Source: Ignavibacteriales bacterium (GTDB lineage: Bacteria; Bacteroidota; Ignavibacteria; T3Sed10-11). Taken from it: a stretch of 45,735 nucleotides of DNA. Shown in pieces: positions 15,682 through 24,896 of the stretch (the first letter of the stretch is position 1; the number at the start of each line of letters is the position of its first letter). Under the pieces are notes generated by a model. The model searched no databases and was not told where the DNA came from. It worked only from the letters and a program-made list of their open reading frames with translations. The DNA lies in NCBI GenBank assembly GCA_003562775.1, contig PWTU01000453.1, positions 1 to 45,735 on the forward strand. Direction: 5' to 3'. The translations under genes and the position numbers were made by a program.

Positions 15682-18576
15682 ATGGATCCAAAGAATGAAG
15701 CACGTGAACATTTATTAGCTGCAGAGCGATATTTAAAAAATTCACTCTTCGATAAGGCACGCGATGAGGTTAAAAAGGCGCAGGAGATTGACCCATCGAA
15801 TATATATACCTTCGCCTTCCTTGAAAGAATTGAATTCTTCCGTCAGCAAAGAGCCAAGGAAATGGAAGCTGAATCTCCCGATCCTCCGGTTAAAGAAGAG
15901 AGCAAGGGGAAGACAACGGAAGCCGAAATATCCGCTTCTGAAAAGAATGACGTTGCCGATAAAGTACCAACCGGTGCTGAATTGTATGAAGAACCACCCT
16001 CGAAAGAAGAAGAAATACCCGCTGAGCCCGCTTTCCGGGAAAATAGCGGTGAGGATATTTCAAATTCCATTCAAGAACTCAGATATCGTTTACGACATAC
16101 CTCGAAGCTTGCTGAAGAATTGGAATCATCCAGAAGTTTCTCAGATATCGTTGAGAAGGTGAGCAACATAGAGGAGAAAGTACAAAGAGTTCACAATGAA
16201 TTAGAACAACTTCCGGAAACAACCGAATCAAAAAAAACCAATATAGAAAACATTCGCGATATTGAAGAACAGTTAAAGTCGTTAAGCGAATATATTCACT
16301 CTTTTAATGAACGTACATCCTTCGATGAAACCAAATCTCCGGCTCATTCGACACAACTTGCCCGTTTGGAAAAAGAAATCAACGAAATGCAAAGCACGAT
16401 AGAAACTCCGGATAATACTTTATCCCGTGAAGAAATTAAAGAAAAAGTTACCGGTATCGGTCACCGTCTCAATGAAATTTCCGAATCAATTACAGCCGAA
16501 ACGGAAATCGGAAAAGATTACAATCGTATCGAATCATTATTAAACAATCTGGAATCGAAGGTTGACACAATCGCCTCGTCCTATACCCGTAAGATTGAAG
16601 ATCACGATACGAAAAGCAAAATCGATGAGCTGTCAAAACGACTCGATTCATTACAGAAATCGATTCGCACGTCTGGTGAGATCGAGACGAGTACCGAAGA
16701 TCTTCGGTCGTATCTCCTCGAACTTGAAAGCAAACTACAGGATGTATTCGAAAAGGTGCAAAATTCTTCTAATGACGATGCAATTGATGAATTACGTAAT
16801 CAGATTAATGAGATCAAAACGCAAATTGACCCTTCAAAGACGCCCGTTTCGGATATTGAGCAACGAATTCAGAAACTAAGCCGGGAGATAGATAAAGCTT
16901 CGGCTATTACGGCGCCGGGTAAAGAAGTGAAAGAGTTGTTAGATAACCTCAAAACACGCATTGAGGAACTCGAGGATGCCGACAGACACTTGTTGACAAA
17001 TTACGCAGATCTCGAACAACGTCTCCAGGAGTACATCTCCGGTGCAGAATCGAAATCTATATCCTACGCAGACATTGAGAAGGTTCAGGGTGATATCCGG
17101 GAGCTTCGCAATGAATTGGAAGAAGTGTCCGATTCAACGATACGCGATGATGAACTTCATCAAACACATGCCGAAATACTTTCATTATATACCGATCTTG
17201 AGCATCGTTTTAATGAGTTAATCAAAAAGCAGGATGAAAAACGTCAGGACTTGTTGAAGTCGATTGAAGAACGGCAAGAAAAAATTGAAAAGAATATATC
17301 GGCATTACAAAATGATATCCGGGAACCCCATGCCGACGTAGAATCCCGAATAAACAGAATTGCTGAAACTCTTTCGTCATTAACGGAGGAAATTGAACAC
17401 GACAGGGAATTGCGAATCGATAAAGGGGAAATCGATTCGCGATTCTCTCATCTCGAATCGGGTATCGAGAAACTACAGAAGATGTATGAAGCAAAAGAAG
17501 CTGTGCCGGACAAAATCAACAGTGCAATAGATACACTATATCAACAATTAGAAGAGATTACCGAAACGCTGCACTTTGAGAAAGAGTTACGATCAAAACA
17601 ATCCGAACTCGAAAGTAAATTACAGGAAATTTCACATAAAGTCGACGCTTTGACGGACACCTTCAAACTGCAGCATGATGACAGCGGTTCATTACTTGCA
17701 CTGGAACAAAAACTGGCCGCTTTGCAAAGTAAATATGAAAGCGAACGGCGGGCTTATGAAGCAAAACTGGACAAGCTAACAGATATTATTGACAATCTTA
17801 AAAATAAAATCAAATTCGACATATCGGAAAAAGAGGAAGATAAAAAGCAACGGGGCGAAACGGGACTGAAATATTTCAGAACCGCCGTTGAAAAAGCGTG
17901 GGAATTGGGGGCTCCAAGCGACGAAAACGCCACCGAATTACAAAACCTTGCCGAGTTGTTCTCCCTTCCCGAATCCCTCGTAAAACAAACGATACAGGAA
18001 GTAAAGCTCCAAAAATACAGTATGGCTGTAAAAAAAGCGATTTCCGAAAAGAAATTATCACACAAGGAATTGCGCTCACTCGAACATCTTCGCAAACAAT
18101 ATAACGTCTCGATCGAAGAGTATATTGCGCATGAATCAAAATTCCTTGATGCACTTATTTCTACTCAATTCCTCGGAACAGTACTGTTGATATCGGGAGA
18201 CAAATCGCTGCGGGAAGATCTATCCGAGCGCTTAAAATCGATCGGCTTTGCCGTTGTCAACGTTGCTTCACCTGCAACAGCGCTCGAAAAAATCGATGTA
18301 ATTAATCCGCAGGTTATAATCAGCGACATGGAATTTCCGGATACAAAACATAATGCGCTTACGTTGCTCAGTGTCATACAGAAGAATAAAAAATTCAATT
18401 TCATCCCGTTTATTATCGTAGCTGAAGCGGGCTCCATTGACGGGATTAAAGATGCCATTTCAAGGCCGAATGAGACATTTATAATAAAACCTGTTGAATT
18501 TAATGAATTAGTAAATACCATAAACAATCAATTACAAAAGCTTCGCGATCATTTAAGCTCGCGGACATTGGAATAA
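15682..18576 (+). CDS. Long coiled-coil protein with C-terminal degenerate receiver domain
   Basis: A 964-residue soluble protein. Residues about 5-50 form a TPR-like helical pair (AAERYLKNSLFDKARDEVKKA). An acidic linker follows to about 120. Residues about 125-715 are almost continuous coiled coil with imperfect repeats of LExRLxEL type. Two related 45-residue helical modules occur at about 729-777 and 776-823 (KYFRTAVEKA / KYSMAVKKA, then spaced Leu and Glu). Residues 831-955 form a receiver-like domain with Asp882 and Lys936 in place, but the acidic pair of strand 1 is replaced (LISGD instead of IVDDE) and the switch Thr/Ser is Ala. This suggests a scaffold with a weak or non-phosphorylated receiver. 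It lies 22 bp upstream of the hybrid kinase gene. I know no named homologue. Confidence 0.75.
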   Translation: MDPKNEAREHLLAAERYLKNSLFDKARDEVKKAQEIDPSNIYTFAFLERIEFFRQQRAKEMEAESPDPPVKEESKGKTTEAEISASEKNDVADKVPTGAELYEEPPSKEEEIPAEPAFRENSGEDISNSIQELRYRLRHTSKLAEELESSRSFSDIVEKVSNIEEKVQRVHNELEQLPETTESKKTNIENIRDIEEQLKSLSEYIHSFNERTSFDETKSPAHSTQLARLEKEINEMQSTIETPDNTLSREEIKEKVTGIGHRLNEISESITAETEIGKDYNRIESLLNNLESKVDTIASSYTRKIEDHDTKSKIDELSKRLDSLQKSIRTSGEIETSTEDLRSYLLELESKLQDVFEKVQNSSNDDAIDELRNQINEIKTQIDPSKTPVSDIEQRIQKLSREIDKASAITAPGKEVKELLDNLKTRIEELEDADRHLLTNYADLEQRLQEYISGAESKSISYADIEKVQGDIRELRNELEEVSDSTIRDDELHQTHAEILSLYTDLEHRFNELIKKQDEKRQDLLKSIEERQEKIEKNISALQNDIREPHADVESRINRIAETLSSLTEEIEHDRELRIDKGEIDSRFSHLESGIEKLQKMYEAKEAVPDKINSAIDTLYQQLEEITETLHFEKELRSKQSELESKLQEISHKVDALTDTFKLQHDDSGSLLALEQKLAALQSKYESERRAYEAKLDKLTDIIDNLKNKIKFDISEKEEDKKQRGETGLKYFRTAVEKAWELGAPSDENATELQNLAELFSLPESLVKQTIQEVKLQKYSMAVKKAISEKKLSHKELRSLEHLRKQYNVSIEEYIAHESKFLDALISTQFLGTVLLISGDKSLREDLSERLKSIGFAVVNVASPATALEKIDVINPQVIISDMEFPDTKHNALTLLSVIQKNKKFNFIPFIIVAEAGSIDGIKDAISRPNETFIIKPVEFNELVNTINNQLQKLRDHLSSRTLE

Positions 18577-18598
18577 CATTATTGCTACGATTATTATC

Positions 18599-21028
18599 AT
18601 GTTCAATTCAACTCTGCACAGGAAACTTTTCGGATATGTGGGCGCACTGATTGCCGTCATCGTGCTTTTGACGGCATTGGTTACGATTGTGTTGAAAAAT
18701 CTGGACTCGGTTTCCAATGCAAGCACCACTATTATTACTTATATAAATATCACAAATTTTATAATCGTGATCGCTGCAGGCGTATTTGGATTTGTGCTTT
18801 ATCGGTCTATAGTAAAACCGACCGATAAACTAATCAACTATACTGCACTACTCTCAAGCGGCGAAGATGAATCGGTCGATATAGACGGACCGGATGAAAT
18901 CAAAAATGCAGCAAAGAATTTAACTTCAATATCCGGCTCACTTATTTCTCACAAACGCACTTTGGATGCACTCAATAATCTGGCATTTCAACTGGTCGAA
19001 ACTTCAGATATAAAAAGTGTAGCGGCAACCGGTATTTCACATTTGTGTTCATCTGCCGAATGTGAAGCAGGTGCGATATACTTAGTAAACCATAAACAGA
19101 AGAACCTGCAATGCATCTATAGTCACCGGTTTATGACGGATGAAACCGCATTACATACCGTCGATTTTGGAGAAGGTATTATCGGACGCTGTGCCGAGAC
19201 CGTTCAACCAATAGAAGAAATTATTCAGGATCATAAAAAATTATCATTACCGGGATTTCCCGAACATCAAACCGGTTATGTAATTGCAAAACCGGTAACA
19301 TTTAACGGCGAGGTAATTGCCGTATTGTTGTTAACATCACAATCGTCGTTCGGTAAAGAGCAGCTCGATATAATTGACCGGTCGCTTCCGCTTATAGCCC
19401 TGACTATATCCAATGGAAGTTTATTTGAGGGTAATAAAGAATTTTCGGATGACCTTTCCCGTATAGAGGAAAAGATACGCATTCAGGAAAAAGAACTCGA
19501 GAGATCAAACCGTATTAAATCGGATTTTCTTAAAAGTATTCCGCACGAGTTGCGAACCCCTCTGAATTCGATAATCGGTTACAGTTCGGTATTACTAAAC
19601 CCCGATGCGGAACCGGTAACCGTCGAACAACGGAACGTGCTCAATAAAATACTCAAAAACGGGAGATATCTGCTGCAACTAATCAACGACATACTCGATA
19701 TATCAAAAATCGATGCTGGGAAAATGACCGTATCGGTTAATACCGACAGTGCATATAATCTTGCAACACAGGCAGTATCGGTTGTCGAACCCCTGATTGA
19801 AGGTGAGGACATAAAGATTGAGGTAGAGATCGATCCGAATATGAACAAGATAACAACCGATTCCCTTAAGGTACGGCAAATATTAATCAATCTGCTCAAT
19901 AATGCGCTTCGATACTCGGAAAAGGGCACGATTAGATTACGATCTTACGAGAGAGATGGATTGGTACATTTCGAGGTTATCGATCAGGGAATCGGAATTG
20001 CAAAAGAAAATCTGGAGGTAATATTCGAAGAATTCCGGCAAATCGATATTTCAAAAAGACAAAAATATGAGGGTACCGGTCTTGGATTATCTATATCACG
20101 CCGGTTAGCCCGCTTGCTTGGCGGCGATCTGTCGGTATCGAGCCGTTTACAGGAAGGATCGACCTTCACGTTATCAATTCCTCCCGTTTTCAATGCAAAG
20201 CAAAATTACGTGAATACGTCTCACCGGATTGCTGAAGACTATCCTCATCCGGATATCATCGATAATGTACAACCCTATGCAAATCGAAAGAAGAAACCGC
20301 TGCATATTCTTTGCATCGATGACGATCCCGACGCCATAGATATTTTAAAAAAAATTCTCGTACCGGTCGGTTATTCGATTACAAGCGCTTCTACTGGCGA
20401 AGAAGGAATTCGACTCGCACGAACCATGAGACCGGCGCTCATTACGCTTGATATCGTTTTACCGGGAAAAGACGGCTGGGAAGTACTCGAAGAATTAAAA
20501 CAATTCTCCGAAACACGCGACATTCCGGTGATTATTCATTCAATTATTGACAATCAGCCGCTTGCATTATCACTCGGAGCAATTAATCTTATGTCGAAAC
20601 CGGTCGACCCCAAGAAGATGATGTCGCTTATTCATTTAAGTTGCATGCAAAAAGATCAATACGTGCTGCTGGTCGATGATAACCGGGAATTTATTTCGGT
20701 AATGAGAAAAATAATCGAAAGCGAGGGATATCTCGTAAAAATAGCAGAAAACGGGAAACGGGCATTGGAGTTGATCAATCAAGCCCGTCCGGGGATTATA
20801 TTCCTCGATCTTGTTATGCCTGAGATGGATGGATTTGCATTTATACAAAATTTAAAGGAGAACGAATCGTTCAAAAAGATACCGGTAGTCATTCTATCGG
20901 GCAAAGAATTAACCGTTCAGGAGAAGAAATATCTCGAATCTAATATTCAACATTTAATTAAAAAACAAGATTTTTCATATGAGGCAATTTTAGATTCGAT
21001 AAAACGAACAATAACACCAAATCAATAA
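18599..21028 (+). CDS. Hybrid histidine kinase: 2 TM, HAMP, GAF, kinase core, two receivers
   Basis: An 809-residue membrane sensor. Two membrane segments (about 11-33 and 47-68) flank only a short loop, so input is probably cytoplasmic or from within the membrane. A HAMP-like linker precedes a GAF domain (about 130-280). The HisKA domain has His316 in PHELRTPLNSIIGYS. The ATPase domain has the N box (NLLNNALRYS), G1 (DQGIGI) and G2 (GTGLGLSI) intact. Two receivers follow: the first has Asp618 (TLDIVLPGKDGW), the second Asp737 (FLDLVMPEMDGF) and a normal VDD start. The second receiver lacks the usual Lys-Pro, having LIKKQD instead. It is the only fully equipped kinase in the cluster and lies between two degenerate partners. 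Confidence 0.9.
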   Translation: MFNSTLHRKLFGYVGALIAVIVLLTALVTIVLKNLDSVSNASTTIITYINITNFIIVIAAGVFGFVLYRSIVKPTDKLINYTALLSSGEDESVDIDGPDEIKNAAKNLTSISGSLISHKRTLDALNNLAFQLVETSDIKSVAATGISHLCSSAECEAGAIYLVNHKQKNLQCIYSHRFMTDETALHTVDFGEGIIGRCAETVQPIEEIIQDHKKLSLPGFPEHQTGYVIAKPVTFNGEVIAVLLLTSQSSFGKEQLDIIDRSLPLIALTISNGSLFEGNKEFSDDLSRIEEKIRIQEKELERSNRIKSDFLKSIPHELRTPLNSIIGYSSVLLNPDAEPVTVEQRNVLNKILKNGRYLLQLINDILDISKIDAGKMTVSVNTDSAYNLATQAVSVVEPLIEGEDIKIEVEIDPNMNKITTDSLKVRQILINLLNNALRYSEKGTIRLRSYERDGLVHFEVIDQGIGIAKENLEVIFEEFRQIDISKRQKYEGTGLGLSISRRLARLLGGDLSVSSRLQEGSTFTLSIPPVFNAKQNYVNTSHRIAEDYPHPDIIDNVQPYANRKKKPLHILCIDDDPDAIDILKKILVPVGYSITSASTGEEGIRLARTMRPALITLDIVLPGKDGWEVLEELKQFSETRDIPVIIHSIIDNQPLALSLGAINLMSKPVDPKKMMSLIHLSCMQKDQYVLLVDDNREFISVMRKIIESEGYLVKIAENGKRALELINQARPGIIFLDLVMPEMDGFAFIQNLKENESFKKIPVVILSGKELTVQEKKYLESNIQHLIKKQDFSYEAILDSIKRTITPNQ

Positions 21029-21039
21029 GGTAGAAATCA

Positions 21040-21057
21040 TTGCACCCGATCGTGCAA
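21040..21057 (+). promoter_or_regulatory. Small hairpin before the pseudo-regulator gene
   Basis: TTGCAC (21040-21045) and GTGCAA (21052-21057) pair around CCGATC. It starts 11 bases after the hybrid kinase stop. With no T-tract it is not a convincing terminator; a dyad binding site or part of a larger leader fold is equally possible. Confidence 0.35.
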
Positions 21058-21062
21058 ATCGG

Positions 21063-21097
21063 ATGTTGTTAGGGCCAGGGCGCCCGGTGTACAACAT
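21063..21097 (+). promoter_or_regulatory. Nested GC-rich hairpin upstream of the pseudo-regulator gene
   Basis: ATGTTGT (21063-21069) pairs with ACAACAT (21091-21097); inside it GGGC (21072-21075) pairs with GCCC (21082-21085). It stands out in AT-rich surroundings and ends nine bases before the AAAGG Shine-Dalgarno (21106-21110). It may separate expression of the last gene of the cluster from the kinase. Confidence 0.45.
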
Positions 21098-21120
21098 AAC
21101 TAATTAAAGGTACGGAATTC

Positions 21121-22224
21121 ATGAAAAAACAAATTCTCATAGTGGATGACGAAAAAATTCAGTGTATGAATCTTCAAACCCGTCTCCATGCAGAAGGATA
21201 TGAGGTATATATAGCAGAGCGCGGCGATGAAGCCCTACGGACATTGCAACAAAATGCAATAGAAGTGATGCTTATCAGTCTCCGCATTCCGGGTATGGAA
21301 GGCACTGAAATTTTAAGACGCGTCACACAAGGTCATCCGGGAATTGACGTGATCATGATGACCGGGTTTGCCGATTTTATGGATGCCGTCGACTGCCTGG
21401 AAAACGGAGCGAAGGATTACCTTGTAAAACCGATACATCCGACTGAACTGATTACACGATTAAATTCACTTTACCGAGAACGGGATCTGAGGAAAACCGT
21501 CCAAGAAGTGAAAAATAATTTTTCTCCGCTTGCTCTATTTAATTTGCTCAGCACAATGAATTCCATCATTACGATTATCGACCACATTTTAAAAGGACGA
21601 TCGGGGCAAACATCGAAAGAGCAGGCATATCTGCTATCCTATGTAAGAAATTTAGGAGACAAAACGGTCGGGATGATGCGGCGTCTCTCGGGTATGTCGC
21701 AATCTGCCGATGGAAAATCCGACCAATACTATCATAAATTAACCGATATCGCCGCCCTTACCGAAAGCGTTTTTATCCGGTACAATATACTTGCGCGGCC
21801 GAAAGGACTAAAAATCAAAAACAGTATCGCACGGCCGTTGCCGAAAGTAATGTGCGATCCGGACAGCATTATACAGGCACTCAACAATATTCTGGATTAC
21901 TCGCTTGAACATTCTCTCAGCGAAGGCACAATTTCCATTTCTGCAATCGAACAAAGGGATACAACGGATGAAAGAGGAAACAGACGCGTCATAATTTCGA
22001 TCAGAGACAGTGGCATCGGAGTGGCGGGCGAAGGGCTTTCACATGTACTGGATGACCAAAACATTCAAGACGGTCTGTTCAATGTTTCACCGGATTTAAA
22101 AATTACCGAAATCGGACTCGCCGTATCGAAACACCTGGTGAAAGAAAATGGCGGAAAATTCGAGGTGAAATTCGATGCCGGAAGCGGTAATACGTTCGTG
22201 GTCACTCTACCTGCAGCTAAGTAA
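21121..22224 (+). CDS. Pseudo-receiver fused to pseudo-histidine-kinase core
   Basis: A 367-residue protein. The N-terminal receiver (1-120) has Asp9-Asp10, Thr81 and Lys103-Pro104 in place, but the phospho-acceptor is Ser53 (LISLRIPGMEG where LIDLRxPGMDG is usual). Residues 134-157 align gap-free with the HisKA box of the neighbouring hybrid kinase and keep its NSII, but the phospho-acceptor His is Phe140 and the following Glu is Asn141. The ATPase domain keeps the N box (LNNILDYS) and G1 (DSGIGV), while the G2 box is eroded (ITEIGLAVSK for GTGLGLSISR). It therefore looks unable to carry phosphate on either domain and may act as an ATP-sensing or allosteric partner of the kinase. AAAGG precedes the ATG. 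A strong terminator follows. Confidence 0.85.
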   Translation: MKKQILIVDDEKIQCMNLQTRLHAEGYEVYIAERGDEALRTLQQNAIEVMLISLRIPGMEGTEILRRVTQGHPGIDVIMMTGFADFMDAVDCLENGAKDYLVKPIHPTELITRLNSLYRERDLRKTVQEVKNNFSPLALFNLLSTMNSIITIIDHILKGRSGQTSKEQAYLLSYVRNLGDKTVGMMRRLSGMSQSADGKSDQYYHKLTDIAALTESVFIRYNILARPKGLKIKNSIARPLPKVMCDPDSIIQALNNILDYSLEHSLSEGTISISAIEQRDTTDERGNRRVIISIRDSGIGVAGEGLSHVLDDQNIQDGLFNVSPDLKITEIGLAVSKHLVKENGGKFEVKFDAGSGNTFVVTLPAAK

Positions 22225-22248
22225 CAATCGGAGGGACCATGCATGCCG

Positions 22249-22290
22249 ACGCCCTGAATGCTTGAGCAGTGTTCGGGGCGTTTATTTTTT
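22249..22290 (+). terminator. Rho-independent terminator after the signalling cluster
   Basis: ACGCCCTGAA (22249-22258) pairs with TTCGGGGCGT (22272-22281) with one G-U pair; an inner TGC/GCA extends the stem, and TTTATTTTTT (22281-22290) follows. This is a classic intrinsic terminator for plus-strand transcription. The T-tract overlaps the end of the convergent rlmN gene. Confidence 0.85.
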
Positions 22291-23376
22291 AATCTCCTCC
22301 TTCACCGCCAATTGACCACATGCTCCATCAATATCGATACCGCTGCTGCTGCGCAACATAACCGGAAAATCACATTGTTGTTGTAAACGATTCACAAATT
22401 TTTTTACCGAGTCACCTGCCGGAGGGCTCAATGTCTCTCGCAGTTCGGAATTCTCCGGCAGATAGATCGGATGAAACGGGATAATATTCAGCTTACACGC
22501 AACTTTACCCGATAATTTTCTGAGCATATTTATATCCTTCTCAGTATCGTTTAATCCTTCAAAAAAGATATATTCAAACGTTACACGTTGCCGGGTTTTC
22601 TTCCAATAATACTGCGCTGCATCGATCAATTCGTCCACGTTATGTTTCCGGTTGATCGGCATAATGCGTGTTCTCACCGAATCATCGAGTGAATGCAATG
22701 ATATCGCTAATTTTGCTTTCCTCCCTTCATCTGCCATCTGCTTGATTTTTTTAACATACCCAACCGTCGATACCGTAATTCTTCTTGGACTGATTCCGAT
22801 TCCTTCATCGTCACCGATTATATCTATCGACTTCATCACGTTCTCATAATTCAACATCGGTTCACCCATACCCATAAACACAATGTTGCTTATTCGCCGG
22901 GGCGTATGACGCCCCGCTTCGATAATCTGACCGAGAATCTCGCCGACAGTAAGATTTCTGAAAAACCCCATCGTTCCGGTCGCGCAAAACTTACAATCCG
23001 CAGGACATCCGACCTGCGTCGATACACAGAGCGTTAATCGACGCATATCCTCCGATATTTCCCGCGCCTCCGTTGGAGGAATCAACACACTTTCGACCTT
23101 TAAATTATCCTTTAATCGAAATAGAAATTTGATCGTCCCGTCATACACCGATACCTTCTTGTGTTCGACGGCAAGCGGAACGACTGCCGTCTGACGCTTC
23201 AATATATCACGGAATGTCTTCGAGATATTGGTCATCTCGTCTATAGATTGCACCCGGTCGCGATATATCCACCTGAAAAGTTGATCCCCGCGAAAAGCTT
23301 TTTCTCCAAGCGCAATTGCAAGATCGCGGAGTTCCTGTTTATCTAATCCTACAAGGTTATTATTCGATTCTGTCAT
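22282..23376 (-). CDS. rlmN: 23S rRNA (adenine2503-C2)-methyltransferase RlmN
   Basis: A 364-residue radical SAM enzyme that methylates A2503 of 23S rRNA and A37 of some tRNAs. The cluster-binding motif is Cys124-Cys128-Cys131 (CPADCKFC). Cys117 (LCVSTQVGC) and Cys353 (DGACGQL) match the two extra cysteines needed for the methyl-cysteine mechanism. MGMGEPMLNYENV and ISLHSLDD are family signatures. Cys353 and the N-terminal pattern fit RlmN, and length is typical. Its stop lies within the T-tract of the convergent terminator. DUF2784 lies 44 bp upstream on the same strand. Confidence 0.97.
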   Translation of the reverse strand: MTESNNNLVGLDKQELRDLAIALGEKAFRGDQLFRWIYRDRVQSIDEMTNISKTFRDILKRQTAVVPLAVEHKKVSVYDGTIKFLFRLKDNLKVESVLIPPTEAREISEDMRRLTLCVSTQVGCPADCKFCATGTMGFFRNLTVGEILGQIIEAGRHTPRRISNIVFMGMGEPMLNYENVMKSIDIIGDDEGIGISPRRITVSTVGYVKKIKQMADEGRKAKLAISLHSLDDSVRTRIMPINRKHNVDELIDAAQYYWKKTRQRVTFEYIFFEGLNDTEKDINMLRKLSGKVACKLNIIPFHPIYLPENSELRETLSPPAGDSVKKFVNRLQQQCDFPVMLRSSSGIDIDGACGQLAVKEEIKK

Positions 23377-23420
23377 AAAGTAATACTACAAGGTAAAATG
23401 CTTATTGTTTAAAAAAATTC

Positions 23421-23780
23421 TCAACGCTTTTTCATAATAACAATGCCGTATATTATAAGGTTGATAAGTACGACGGCAATTCCAAGATAAATCTGTATTT
23501 CTCTCGTCAGCGCTTCCGGATAAACAATCGGTAAAATGTAGTGCTCAATAAATCCTTCGGAATAGCCCTCGCCTCCGGCAAGGCGGCGCAAACGATTTTC
23601 AAGCGGCGTAAGCGGGCATATCCATCCCATAAACATAATGAGCGCCCCCCAGAAAGCTGCGGGAATATGGATGAGATATGACCATTTCCATTTCAGTACA
23701 AGCAATGCACCCAGTACTACGTAGAGTATAAACAAAAAATGAGCCGCAAGTACAATATCTGCCAGAATTTGATAAAGCAT
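23421..23780 (-). CDS. DUF2784 membrane protein
   Basis: A 119-residue hydrophobic protein. The frame is open back to 23864, but the ATG at 23780 is chosen because the family begins with MLYQILADIVLAAHFLFILYVV and an earlier start would overlap the divergent radical SAM gene. Three membrane segments are visible (about 5-28, 36-55 and 91-114). The motif GWICPLTPLENRLRRLAG is characteristic of DUF2784. Function is unknown. It may be cotranscribed with rlmN, 44 bp downstream. Confidence 0.8.
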   Translation of the reverse strand: MLYQILADIVLAAHFLFILYVVLGALLVLKWKWSYLIHIPAAFWGALIMFMGWICPLTPLENRLRRLAGGEGYSEGFIEHYILPIVYPEALTREIQIYLGIAVVLINLIIYGIVIMKKR

Positions 23781-23784
23781 ATAG

Positions 23785-23812
23785 TTGAAATTAACAAAAA
23801 TTTTAGTAAAAT
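23785..23812 (+). promoter_or_regulatory. Probable promoter of the PA0069-type radical SAM gene
   Basis: TTGAAA (23785-23790), a 16-bp spacer, then TAAAAT (23807-23812). The predicted start is about 10 bases before the ATG at 23829, leaving almost no leader. That fits the lack of a Shine-Dalgarno there. It lies in the 48-bp gap between divergent genes. Confidence 0.45.
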
Positions 23813-23828
23813 AAATAGTGATAATCAT

Positions 23829-24896
23829 ATGAAAACGAAAAATTACAAAGGACGGGCTTCGCAATCAAACCCCGCCAACAGATTCGAGACTATTCACATC
23901 GAACCGGATGAATATATCACCGGCGACGATCGCGAAGAGTGCACTATTTCCGGGGCGACGCAATTTTTAGCCGACAACAGCAAATCGGTTCTGGCACACA
24001 ACGAAAGCCCAGATATACCATTTCGTTTCAGCGTAAATCCGTATCGCGGCTGCGAACACGGCTGCATATATTGCTATGCGCGCCCCTCACACGAATACCT
24101 GGGATTCTCACCGGGTCTCGATTTTGAAACCCGAATTATGGTAAAATTAAATGCCCCTGAATTGCTGCGTCAGGAGCTGTCGGTACGGGCGTGGCAACCG
24201 CAGGTTGTGTGCCTTTCGGGTAATACCGATTGTTATCAACCAGTGGAACGGAAGTTAAAGATTACACGAAAATGTCTTAAAGTTTTTCGGGATTTCAGGA
24301 ATCCCGTCTCTGTAATAACGAAAAACTATCTCGTTACACGTGATATCGACATTCTTTCAGATCTGGCAAAGTATAATCTGACCGCCGTAATGTTAAGTAT
24401 TACTACACTGGATGATGAGTTAACAAATAAGATGGAACCTCGTACATCCGCACCCCGCCGCCGGCTGCAGGCAATCGAGGAGCTCGCCCAAAATAATATA
24501 CCGGTCGGCGTGAACGTTGCACCGGTCATACCCGGTTTAAACGATGAAGAAATTCCTCATATACTCGGAAAAGCGAAGGAAGCCGGGGCAATGTTTGCCG
24601 GATATATCATGCTGCGGCTTCCCCATCAGGTAAAAAATCTTTTTACCGAATGGATACAACGGGAATATCCGTTGAAGGCAAACAAAGTGATCAACAGAAT
24701 AAAACAGGTTCGAGACGGTGAGTTGAGCTGCTCGGTTTTCGGTGAGCGGTTGAAAGGAACGGGTACGATTGCACGGAATATCGAGCAATTATTCTCCGTT
24801 TCCTGCCGTAAACATTCACTCGATATCTATAAAGTTGAACTTGACGCCACACGGTTCAGACGGTATGATACAAAGCAAAAAGATTTATTCGGATAA
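23829..24896 (+). CDS. PA0069-family radical SAM protein
   Basis: A 355-residue radical SAM protein. The [4Fe-4S]/SAM motif is Cys75-Cys79-Cys82 (CEHGCIYCYARPSHEY), preceded by FSVNPYRGC, the hallmark of the PA0069/SplB-like group. VVCLSGNTDCYQPVE and NVAPVIPGLND are further family signatures. The reaction is unknown; relatedness to spore photoproduct lyase does not prove DNA repair. The frame is open from 23739, but the ATG at 23829 avoids overlap with the divergent DUF2784 gene and fits the promoter at 23785. It is a single gene, with 46 bp before the thiamine operon. Confidence 0.9.
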   Translation: MKTKNYKGRASQSNPANRFETIHIEPDEYITGDDREECTISGATQFLADNSKSVLAHNESPDIPFRFSVNPYRGCEHGCIYCYARPSHEYLGFSPGLDFETRIMVKLNAPELLRQELSVRAWQPQVVCLSGNTDCYQPVERKLKITRKCLKVFRDFRNPVSVITKNYLVTRDIDILSDLAKYNLTAVMLSITTLDDELTNKMEPRTSAPRRRLQAIEELAQNNIPVGVNVAPVIPGLNDEEIPHILGKAKEAGAMFAGYIMLRLPHQVKNLFTEWIQREYPLKANKVINRIKQVRDGELSCSVFGERLKGTGTIARNIEQLFSVSCRKHSLDIYKVELDATRFRRYDTKQKDLFG

